This document shows, one piece after another, positions 6,290 through 12,472 of a stretch of 12,472 bases of DNA; the first letter of the stretch is position 1, and each line of letters begins with the position of its first letter. Under the pieces are notes generated by a model, which was not told the origin of the DNA, did not search any database, and was given only the letters and a program-made list of their open reading frames with translations. Made by a program: the position numbers and the translations under genes. The stretch is taken from the NCBI GenBank assembly GCA_900556625.1, contig USPQ01000084.1, positions 1-12,472 on the forward strand, in the 5' to 3' direction. This DNA comes from an uncultured Bacteroides sp. (lineage in GTDB: Bacteria > Bacteroidota > Bacteroidia > Bacteroidales > Bacteroidaceae).

Positions 6290-8422
6290 ATGGAATTATT
6301 TCACAAGATGATTTCCGGACTGTCAGGCATATCGGAAAAACAAATAAGCAGTACCCTCCACCTTCTGGGTGAAGGCGCTACGATTCCTTTCATCAGCCGC
6401 TACCGCAAAGAAGCTACAGGCGGGCTGGATGAAGTTCAGATAGAACAGATCAAAGAGCAACATGATAAGTTGTGCGACATAGCCAAACGGAAAGAGACTA
6501 TTCTCGGCACCATCACCGAACAAGGAAAACTCACCGCCGAGCTGGAGAAACGTATCAACGACACCTGGAATCCGACAGAACTGGAGGACATCTACCTCCC
6601 CTACAAGCCCAAACGTAAGACACGTGCCGAAGCCGCCCGTCAGAAAGGGTTGGAGCCGCTTGCCACCCTACTGCTATTACAGAGGGAAAACAACCTGAGC
6701 GCCCGTGCCGCCTCATTCGTCAAGGGAGAGGTAAAAGACGTGGAAGACGCATTGAAAGGGGCTCGCGATATCATAGCCGAGCAAGTGAACGAAGACGAAC
6801 GTGCCCGTAATGCTGTCCGCAATCAATTCAGCCGCCAAGCGGAAATCAACGCTAAAGTAGTTAAAGGCAAAGAAGAAGAGGCCGCCAAATACCGGGACTA
6901 TTTCGACTTTTCCGAACCTTTGAAACGCTGCACTTCCCATCGCCTGCTTGCCATCCGCCGTGCCGAAGCCGAAGGGCTGCTGAAAGTGTCCATCACTCCG
7001 GACGACGAGGCGTGCATCGAACGTCTGGAACGCCAATTCGTACGTGGTAATAATGAATGTAGCGAGCAAGTGAGCGAGGCTGCTATCGACGCCTACAAAC
7101 GTCTGCTTAAACCTTCCATCGAAACGGAATTTGCCGCACAATCAAAAGAGAAAGCCGACGACGAAGCCATCCGCGTCTTCACGGAGAACCTCCGCCAGCT
7201 ACTCCTTGCCGCCCCATTGGGACAGAAGCGGGTACTCGCCATCGATCCCGGTTTCCGTACCGGTTGCAAGGTTGTTTGTCTCGACGCTCAAGGTAATCTG
7301 CTGCATAATGAAAACATTTATCCGCATCCTCCGGTCGGCAAGACCGGTGAAGCCGCTTCGAAACTCCGTAAGATGGTCGAAGCCTACCAGATCGAAGCTA
7401 TCTCCATCGGCAACGGAACAGCCAGCCGCGAAACGGAGGACTTTATCAACCAACAGACATTCGATCGTCAGATTCCTGTATTTGTAGTCAGCGAACAGGG
7501 GGCTTCCATCTATTCGGCTTCCAAGATCGCCCGCGACGAATTTCCGGACTACGACGTGACGGTCAGAGGAGCCGTTTCCATCGGTCGCCGTCTGATGGAT
7601 CCGTTGGCGGAATTAGTCAAGATAGATCCCAAGTCCATCGGAGTCGGTCAGTATCAGCATGATGTAGACCAGACGAAATTAAAGAAAGCGCTCGACCAGA
7701 CCGTAGAGAATTGCGTAAACCTCGTAGGAGTGAACCTGAATACAGCCAGTAGCCATCTGTTGACTTACATTTCCGGATTAGGTCCTCAACTGGCGCAAAA
7801 TATCGTCAATTATCGTGCCGAGAATGGAGCCTTCAACTCCCGCAAAGAACTGATGAAAGTTCCGCGTATGGGCGCCAAAGCTTTCGAGCAGTGTGCCGGG
7901 TTCCTCCGTATTCCCGGAGCAAAGAATCCGCTCGACAATACGGCCGTACATCCGGAAAGTTACCATATTGTGGAACAGATGGCAAAAGATCTGAAATGCA
8001 CTGTCAATGAGTTGATAGCCGACAAGGAACTCCGCCGGAAAATCAATATCTCCAATTACGTCACTCCCGTCGTCGGCCTGCCTACCTTACAGGATATTAT
8101 GCAGGAACTCGAAAAGCCCGGACGCGACCCGCGAAAAACCATCAAAGTATTTGAGTTCGACAAGAATGTACGTACCATAGCCGATTTGCGCGAAGGTATG
8201 ATTCTTCCGGGCATTGTAGGAAACATCACCAATTTCGGAGCTTTCGTCGATATAGGTATCAAGGAGAACGGTCTTGTACACCTCTCCCAATTGGCGGAAC
8301 GTTACATTTCCGATCCTACGGAAATCGTTTCCATCCACCAGCACGTCATGGTCAGAGTGATGAACGTAGATACCGACCGCAAACGGATTCAGCTTAGCAT
8401 GATCGGTGTACCGCAAGACTGA
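6290..8422 (+). CDS. tex: Tex-family RNA-binding transcription accessory protein
   Basis: This 710-residue protein has the full Tex domain order: a helical N-terminal region (1-300, including the conserved PFISRYRKEATGGLDE at 33-48), a YqgF/RuvC-like domain (about 314-440, VLAIDPGFRTGCKV), tandem helix-hairpin-helix (about 475-545, ISGLGPQLAQNIV and VPRMGAKAFEQ) and a C-terminal S1 RNA-binding domain (about 635-705, GNITNFGAFVDIGIKENGLVH). Tex proteins bind RNA and associate with transcription; they are conserved in most bacteria and are related to eukaryotic Spt6. The length is in the family's range. The ATG at 6290 (MELFHKM) is chosen because the only upstream in-frame start is a TTG inside the -7 box. 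The gene is single, and its last 29 bases overlap the end of the opposing CPBP gene. Confidence 0.97.
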   Translation: MELFHKMISGLSGISEKQISSTLHLLGEGATIPFISRYRKEATGGLDEVQIEQIKEQHDKLCDIAKRKETILGTITEQGKLTAELEKRINDTWNPTELEDIYLPYKPKRKTRAEAARQKGLEPLATLLLLQRENNLSARAASFVKGEVKDVEDALKGARDIIAEQVNEDERARNAVRNQFSRQAEINAKVVKGKEEEAAKYRDYFDFSEPLKRCTSHRLLAIRRAEAEGLLKVSITPDDEACIERLERQFVRGNNECSEQVSEAAIDAYKRLLKPSIETEFAAQSKEKADDEAIRVFTENLRQLLLAAPLGQKRVLAIDPGFRTGCKVVCLDAQGNLLHNENIYPHPPVGKTGEAASKLRKMVEAYQIEAISIGNGTASRETEDFINQQTFDRQIPVFVVSEQGASIYSASKIARDEFPDYDVTVRGAVSIGRRLMDPLAELVKIDPKSIGVGQYQHDVDQTKLKKALDQTVENCVNLVGVNLNTASSHLLTYISGLGPQLAQNIVNYRAENGAFNSRKELMKVPRMGAKAFEQCAGFLRIPGAKNPLDNTAVHPESYHIVEQMAKDLKCTVNELIADKELRRKINISNYVTPVVGLPTLQDIMQELEKPGRDPRKTIKVFEFDKNVRTIADLREGMILPGIVGNITNFGAFVDIGIKENGLVHLSQLAERYISDPTEIVSIHQHVMVRVMNVDTDRKRIQLSMIGVPQD

Positions 8423-9290
8423 TCGCCGTTCTTTTCTCACCCCACCAGATAATAAGAACAGTAAACAGAATCATCAGTACCGTGCAAATGAGCGAGCCTT
8501 CAAAACCGAAGGCTCCGCCATTCAGCACATTCTTTTCGGGCATATTCAGTTTCAGCATAGTAGATACAAAATTGTTGCCGCTCACCTGATAGCCCAGAAC
8601 CGGACCTTGTATCCAATTCCAGAAAAGATGGAGGGAAATCGGGAAACAAAGATTCCGCGTATATAAATAAGGAGCACCCAGCAACATGCCTGCCAGCAAA
8701 AGGTTGATCATCGGCAAGGCATTTATTCCAGGATTAAAAATATGCAGGAATGCGAATAACGATGCCGAGATAAACAGGGAAAGGAATTTATTCAGACGAG
8801 TATGTAATAAACGTCCCAATATATAGCCACGCATCAGAATCTCTTCAAACACTGCGACAAGCAGGAAAAACACCCATGCCCCCGCTAAATCCCAAGCCTT
8901 GAACTGAAAACCGATTACTTCCACTTCGCCCATAGCCAACGACAGACCGAAGCCTACCACATACAACAGGACAGCCATCAGAAACCCGTACCACAACCCT
9001 TTCGTATGTCCTCTGACGGACAGCCCCAAGCCAGAGAACGGGCAGCGTTCAAAACGCAACATGATAGCGGCGGCAGTGAGAACAGCCAGCAGCATACTGC
9101 TTTCCAGCAAAATATACCCCACCAATCCCGGATGACGGGCTTCCACTCCAAGCACCATCGACAAAAATCCTCTCGCCAGCGTGCCGTACAATCCCATAAA
9201 TATGAAAAATATTCCTATAAACAATGGGATACACGCCCATACAGGAAGTCTCTTAGGTTCTTTTTTCTCCACAATATCTTCTGCCGTCAT
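8394..9290 (-). CDS. CPBP-family intramembrane glutamic endopeptidase
   Basis: This 298-residue polytopic membrane protein has about eight hydrophobic segments. It carries the three CPBP (Abi/CAAX-protease-type) signatures: EEILMR (E149, E150, R154), FAFLH (F179 to H183) and HLFWN (H221, N225). Relatives are Rce1-like intramembrane glutamic proteases; bacterial members serve in varied roles such as peptide maturation, bacteriocin self-immunity or envelope stress, and nothing here fixes the substrate. The N-terminus is cytoplasmic-looking and charged (MTAEDIVEKKEPKR). The ATG at 9290 fits a -7 box at 9314-9321. No small precursor peptide gene is evident next to it. The last nine or so residues are encoded antisense to the tex 3' end, including its stop codon. 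Confidence 0.92.
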   Translation of the reverse strand: MTAEDIVEKKEPKRLPVWACIPLFIGIFFIFMGLYGTLARGFLSMVLGVEARHPGLVGYILLESSMLLAVLTAAAIMLRFERCPFSGLGLSVRGHTKGLWYGFLMAVLLYVVGFGLSLAMGEVEVIGFQFKAWDLAGAWVFFLLVAVFEEILMRGYILGRLLHTRLNKFLSLFISASLFAFLHIFNPGINALPMINLLLAGMLLGAPYLYTRNLCFPISLHLFWNWIQGPVLGYQVSGNNFVSTMLKLNMPEKNVLNGGAFGFEGSLICTVLMILFTVLIIWWGEKRTAISLAVHRSC

Positions 9291-9313
9291 TTTACAATTT
9301 GTTAATCCACCTG

Positions 9314-9321
9314 CAAAATTA
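9314..9321 (-). promoter_or_regulatory. Putative -7 box for the CPBP protease gene
   Basis: The minus strand reads TAATTTTG, matching TAnnTTTG, 23 bases before the ATG at 9290. No clear TTG is present at -33. It is back to back with the promoter of the LRR gene. Confidence 0.45.
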
Positions 9322-9363
9322 GATATAAAACATAAAAAAACACCATATAATTTCGTTTTTTCC

Positions 9364-9371
9364 TATATTTG
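9364..9371 (+). promoter_or_regulatory. Putative -7 box for the LRR-hydrolase operon
   Basis: TATATTTG is an exact -7 box. It lies only 21 bases before the ATG at 9393 (15 before the ATG at 9387), so the leader would be about 10-15 bases. No good -33 TTG is seen. The short leader favours 9393 as the start. Confidence 0.55.
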
Positions 9372-9392
9372 TCAGAACAAATTCGCATGATT

Positions 9393-10442
9393 ATGAAAAT
9401 TAAACTACTATTGATAAGCTTTTTATTGGCAACCAACGCTTTAGGAGCAGTAGCACAAGTGAGTAAAACTTATTATGTAAGCAAACCCGGCACACTTATT
9501 TCCATGATGACGGAGGAGGAAGCCAACACCGTCACCCATCTCACCCTGACCGGCAAGCTGAATGCAGAAGACTTCCGACATCTGCGTGACGAATTCGCTA
9601 GTCTAAAAGTATTGGACATCTCGAATGCCGAGATTAAGATGTACAGCGGCAAGGCGGGCACTTATCCCAACGGAAAATTCTACATTTATATGCCGAATTT
9701 CATTCCCGCATACGCATTCTCAAATGTTGTAGACGGAGTAACCAAAGGCAAAAAGACGTTGGAGAAGATAATACTTTCGGAAAAAACCAAAAACATAGAG
9801 GATGCAGCCTTCAAAGGTTGCGAAAACTTGAGAATCTGTCAGATTCGCAAAAAGACAGCTCCCAATCTGTTGCCGGAAGCGTTGGCGGACAGCGTTACCG
9901 CCATTTTCGTACCTCTAGGCAGCAGCGATTCTTACCGCAATAAGGACAGATGGCGGAACTTCGCTTTCATCGAGGGTGAACCGGTAGAAGCAACCCTGCA
10001 AGTGGGACTGATGGGCAAATTGGAAGAAGAGATTTTGAAAGCCGGATTACAACCTAGAGACATCAATTTCCTGACTGTAGAAGGCAAACTGGACAACGCC
10101 GATTTCAAACTAATCCGCGACTATATGCCGAATCTGGTAGCGGTCGACATTTCAAAAACAAACGCAACGGCCATCCCCGACTTCACTTTCTCACAGAAAA
10201 AATACCTGCTGAAAATAAAACTACCCCGCAATTTGAAATCCATCGGTCAACGTGTATTCAGTAATTGCGGTCGTCTGTGCGGCACATTGGAGCTTCCCGC
10301 CGGTGTGACGGCTATTGAGTTCGGCGCATTTATGGGATGCGACAATCTTCGCTATGTAGTGGCTACCGGAGATAAGATTACGACCGTCGGAGACAGTTTG
10401 TTTGGCGAAGGAGTGCCGAGCAAGTTGATTTATAAGAACTAA
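9393..10442 (+). CDS. BspA-like leucine-rich repeat (LRR_5-type) secreted protein
   Basis: This 349-residue protein has a clear Sec signal peptide (MKIKLLLISFLLATNALGAVAQ, cleavage near residue 22). I see no lipobox cysteine and no obvious C-terminal anchor. The mature part has two similar modules, each starting with a GKL-x(3)-DF-x(3)-RD pattern (about 47-76 and 225-254) and a VLDIS or AVDIS strand, followed by LRR_5 repeats such as IPAYAFS, IEDAAFKGCENLR, IGQRVFSNCGRL and IEFGAFMGCDNLR. BspA-like LRR proteins in Bacteroidota are envelope or secreted proteins thought to bind proteins or host surfaces; the ligand here is unknown. ATG 9387 (MIMKIK) is an alternative start two codons upstream. 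The stop codon abuts the ATG of the hydrolase gene with no spacer, so the two are almost certainly one operon. Confidence 0.88.
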   Translation: MKIKLLLISFLLATNALGAVAQVSKTYYVSKPGTLISMMTEEEANTVTHLTLTGKLNAEDFRHLRDEFASLKVLDISNAEIKMYSGKAGTYPNGKFYIYMPNFIPAYAFSNVVDGVTKGKKTLEKIILSEKTKNIEDAAFKGCENLRICQIRKKTAPNLLPEALADSVTAIFVPLGSSDSYRNKDRWRNFAFIEGEPVEATLQVGLMGKLEEEILKAGLQPRDINFLTVEGKLDNADFKLIRDYMPNLVAVDISKTNATAIPDFTFSQKKYLLKIKLPRNLKSIGQRVFSNCGRLCGTLELPAGVTAIEFGAFMGCDNLRYVVATGDKITTVGDSLFGEGVPSKLIYKN

Positions 10443-11426
10443 ATGATTCTAACAACGATAATGGCGGTATCTCTCATGGGGATACCCGTCGCTGACGAGC
10501 CCAAAGACTCAGTGATGTGGAAAGAGGCAGATGCGTTCATGGCACAGATGAGTCCGACGCTGCAACCCACACAGCGTGACGCTATATTTACAGCTATCAA
10601 CGGAAATACGAAGAAGTTGGAAAATGTAAGAAATGCGCGTAATAGCAAACCTACTTATCCCGCAAATGTAAAAGTGACAGAGCCCGCCGGTAATCTGAGG
10701 CTTTACACCCCTACCACTTCCACCAACAATACATTGCTTATCTATCTGCATGGCGGAGGATGGACAATCGGCAGTTTGAACAGTTGTGCCCGGTTTTGCA
10801 GCGAAGTCTGTTCTAGAAGCGGCATAAGTGTCCTCGCTGTTGACTATCGTTTATCCCCCGAACACCCTTATCCGACACCGCTTGACGATTGTGAGGAAGC
10901 TATCAGATTTGCAATAAAGAATGCAGCCCGTTGGGGATGTTCTCCCAACCGGATTATGGTAGGCGGTGATAGTTCCGGCGGCAATCTCGCCATTTCTTCC
11001 ACATTGAGAATGAACGAAGGGGATATAGCGGGGCTTTTGCTTTTCTATCCCGTTGTGAAGGCATGGAATGACCATACCCCTTCATGGCAGAAGTACGACA
11101 AGGGATTCGGGCTGGACGGAGACTTAATGGAAGCGTTCAACCAAAGTTATGAACCATCACCCGACAGGATACACAATCCGGAAATATCCCCCATGTCGGC
11201 TACAGACAAAACCTTGAAAAAACTACCTCGCACACTCCTTATCGCAGCCGGACGAGATATCCTGGCTTGTCAAGGGAAAGAGTTTATCGACCGTATCACC
11301 TCTCTTGGCGTAAATGCTACCCGACTCGAATTTCCCTCGGCAGTGCATTTGTTTATCACTGTGCCCGGTCAAGAAACAGCTTTCAATGAAGCGGTGAAGT
11401 ATACAGTGGAGTTTCTTGGCAAATAA
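10443..11426 (+). CDS. Alpha/beta hydrolase, hormone-sensitive-lipase-like (family IV) esterase
   Basis: This is a 327-residue protein with all the HSL-family motifs: the oxyanion-hole HGGGW (103-107), the DYRLSPEHPYPTPLDD stretch (134-149), the nucleophile elbow GDSSGG (175-180, catalytic Ser177), a probable catalytic Asp272 (GRDILACQG) and His302 (AVHLF). Such enzymes hydrolyse carboxyl esters of short-chain or acetylated substrates; the true substrate cannot be told. The first 20 residues (MILTTIMAVSLMGIPVADEP) are moderately hydrophobic but lack positive charges, so export is uncertain; it could be a poor signal peptide or a cytoplasmic N-terminus. The ATG follows the TAA of the LRR gene directly (TAAATG), implying translational coupling. 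No clear terminator hairpin follows the gene. Confidence 0.93.
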   Translation: MILTTIMAVSLMGIPVADEPKDSVMWKEADAFMAQMSPTLQPTQRDAIFTAINGNTKKLENVRNARNSKPTYPANVKVTEPAGNLRLYTPTTSTNNTLLIYLHGGGWTIGSLNSCARFCSEVCSRSGISVLAVDYRLSPEHPYPTPLDDCEEAIRFAIKNAARWGCSPNRIMVGGDSSGGNLAISSTLRMNEGDIAGLLLFYPVVKAWNDHTPSWQKYDKGFGLDGDLMEAFNQSYEPSPDRIHNPEISPMSATDKTLKKLPRTLLIAAGRDILACQGKEFIDRITSLGVNATRLEFPSAVHLFITVPGQETAFNEAVKYTVEFLGK

Positions 11427-11533
11427 AAACTAATCAAAACTCAACAATGGAGATAAAAATAGCTGTTTTCTTACAAAATAACAAATAAACGAATAAATAA
11501 GTAGCTTTAAAAATGCCCTTTCATCGTTTTCCG

Positions 11534-11541
11534 TATATTTG
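11534..11541 (+). promoter_or_regulatory. Putative -7 box of the decayed ATPase gene
   Basis: TATATTTG lies 32 bases before the ATG at 11574, an exact Bacteroides -7 box. No clear -33 TTG is visible. The promoter looks intact although the gene is broken. The rest of the 11427-11573 gap is AT-rich and I see no gene, terminator or RNA in it. Confidence 0.5.
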
Positions 11542-11573
11542 CTTCGATATGAATTAAAGAAGGGAATCGCGAT

Positions 11574-12314
11574 ATGATGAAACAAATACCATACGGATTG
11601 ACGGATTTCGGACGCATCCAAAAAGAAAACTATTATTATGTGGATAAGACAATGTTTATCGAAAAGATAGAAATGCAGCCGTCTTATCTCTTCCTCATCC
11701 GCCCCGACGCTTCGGGAAAAGCCTCACGCTGGCGATGTTGGAGGCGTACTATGATGTCCGTTACGCTGACCAGTTCGACGAATTGTTCGGGAAGCTGTAT
11801 ATCGGGCAACATCCCACATCCATACATAACCAGTTTCTCATCATGAGATTCAATTTCTCGGAGGTGAGCTCGAATATCAATGAGGTGGAGGAATCTTTCC
11901 GGATGCATTGCTGCGGGAAGCTTTCTGATTTTGTTTACAGGTACGGACATTTGCTGGGAAAAGACATCTGGAAAGTGCTGGATGAAAAAACAAAAGAAGA
12001 GCCCGGCGCTTTTTTGTCAGCCATCAACACTTACGCCACCCGCAAAGGGGACATCAAAATATATCTACTGATCGATGAATACGATAATTTCACGAATACC
12101 ATCCTATCGACTTACGGAACGGACTTATATCGGAAAGCGATGCATGGTGAAGGGTATACCCGAAATAAGGGAGCTTGCCGATGAAGCGCGGGAGCAGCTG
12201 ATCCGTTATAGCAAGGACGAATGTGTGGCGGAAGCCCGTCAGAAAGGGAAACTGAAACTGACAACGGTCGTATGGAGAAGCTGGGAGCTGGTGCTGATGG
12301 AAGAAGTATCATAA
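11574..12314 (+). pseudogene. Decayed DUF1703-type AAA ATPase / PD-(D/E)XK nuclease family gene
   Basis: Three consecutive frames together spell parts of one protein of the Bacteroidota AAA-ATPase-like/DUF1703 family. Frame one (11574 to about 11705) gives the typical N-terminus MKQIPYGLTDF and VDKTMFI, ending LFLIRP. A missing C in the C run at 11702-11705 then shifts the frame. Reading on from 11705 in the next frame gives RRFGKSLTLAMLEAYYD, completing the family's Walker A region, and continues through LLIDEYDNF (Walker B-like, near 12064-12090) to about 12155. The sequence then jumps to a third frame (about 12150-12314) encoding only the family-like C-terminal tail (PEIRELADEAREQL to ELVLMEEVS). 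The total is about 245 codons against the roughly 500-plus usual, so an internal block including the nuclease core appears lost. The intact family's role is not well established. A sequencing error could explain the first break but not the missing middle. Confidence 0.85.
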
Positions 12315-12321
12315 TAGAACA

Positions 12322-12400
12322 ACCACAGAGGACACAGAGGACGCAGAGACTCTAATTATCTCTGAATAACAACCTCTGTGTCCTCCGTGTCCTCTGTGGT
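12322..12400. repeat. Long imperfect inverted repeat built from 9-bp units
   Basis: The arms 12322-12348 and 12374-12400 are inverted complements over 27 bases with two mismatches, separated by 25 bases. Each arm is itself three imperfect tandem copies of a 9-bp unit (GACACAGAG in the left arm). The element begins 8 bases after the stop of the decayed ATPase gene and ends 4 bases before the stop codon of the convergent gene at the window edge. It could act as a bidirectional terminator, but neither side has a clear T run. Similar CACAGAG-rich hairpins recur between genes in Bacteroides as I recall; that is memory, not a search result. Confidence 0.8.
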
Positions 12401-12404
12401 GAAA

Positions 12405-12472
12405 TTACAATTTGTCACCGTACATCTTCGCCCGCAATTCCTTAATATGGTCGGAAGTGATATATTCGTCAT
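12405..12472 (-). CDS. C-terminal end of an unidentified protein (5' part outside the window)
   Basis: Reading the minus strand into the edge gives an open frame of 21 residues, DEYITSDHIKELRAKMYGDK plus a final Leu, followed by TAA (12407-12405). The mixed charged, amphipathic helix-like sequence and the placement just beyond the hairpin element suggest a genuine gene end rather than chance. It is too short to assign a family. The other two minus-strand frames were not favoured, because this one places its stop next to the repeat. Coding is an inference. Confidence 0.55.
   Translation of the reverse strand, partial: DEYITSDHIKELRAKMYGDKL

Noticed and set aside
6713..7141. Long antisense frames within tex (for example 142 codons on the minus strand)
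   Set aside because: tex is a complete, well-recognised gene. The antisense products are Phe-rich shadows caused by the codon bias of the real frame.
11447..11488. A 13-codon open frame (MEIKIAVFLQNNK) after the esterase gene
   Set aside because: It is very short, in AT-rich sequence, with no -7 box or conserved feature; chance is the best explanation.
11700..11720. Programmed -1 frameshifting in the ATPase gene
   Set aside because: The slip would fall on a C run without a typical heptamer, and a second frame change and missing domain further on make plain gene decay the simpler reading.
12322..12400. CRISPR-like repeats
   Set aside because: The units are 9 bases, directly adjacent and arranged as an inverted pair. 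There are no spacers of regular length and no cas genes.

Overview
The window looks like a chromosomal segment of a Bacteroidota gut-type bacterium, most likely the genus Bacteroides. The main evidence is the promoter signal: most gene starts sit just downstream of a TAnnTTTG -7 box, the Bacteroides-type sigma-ABfr element, four of them the exact form TATATTTG. A lipoprotein with an acidic surface-export signal, a BspA-like leucine-rich repeat protein and a Bacteroidota-type DUF1703 ATPase relic point the same way. I do not assign a species. No mobile-element genes, CRISPR array or phage genes are visible. Coding density is high and the longest gap without a gene is about 147 bp (11427-11573).

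Layout. 1-54 is the 3' two-thirds of a tRNA-Glu(CTC). A strong hairpin (58-89) follows, which ends the tRNA and also encodes the last residues of a convergent surface lipoprotein gene (72-803, minus). A divergent promoter region separates this from a Crp/Fnr-type regulator (912-1496, plus). That gene runs tail to tail, with a 5-bp gap, into an AraC-type regulator (1502-2404, minus). Next, on the minus strand, comes a two-gene operon whose reading frames overlap by ATGA: a membrane sensor histidine kinase with a periplasmic binding-protein-like sensor domain (4239-6170), then a secreted metallophosphoesterase/5'-nucleotidase (2497-4242). Divergent from the kinase is a complete tex gene (6290-8422, plus). 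Its 3' end overlaps by 29 bp the end of a CPBP-family membrane protease gene (8394-9290, minus).

Divergent from the protease gene is a second tight operon (plus): a two-module BspA-like LRR protein (9393-10442) followed with zero spacing by an HSL-type alpha/beta hydrolase (10443-11426). A decayed DUF1703-family ATPase/nuclease gene follows (11574-12314). It has one single-base frameshift at its Walker A motif and an apparent internal deletion. A long imperfect inverted repeat made of 9-bp units (12322-12400) separates it from the 3' end of an unidentified minus-strand gene that leaves the window at 12472.

How the genes fit together. Most of the window is ordinary core or near-core chromosome. 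The most suggestive functional unit is the kinase-nucleotidase pair: a periplasm-facing sensor translationally coupled to a periplasm-directed nucleotide or phosphoester hydrolase, with no response regulator beside it. The LRR-hydrolase pair is a second likely co-functional unit at the cell envelope. I do not see a clearly new multi-gene defence or metabolic system here. The most distinctive items are the two coupled pairs, the dead ATPase gene and the 9-bp-unit inverted repeat.
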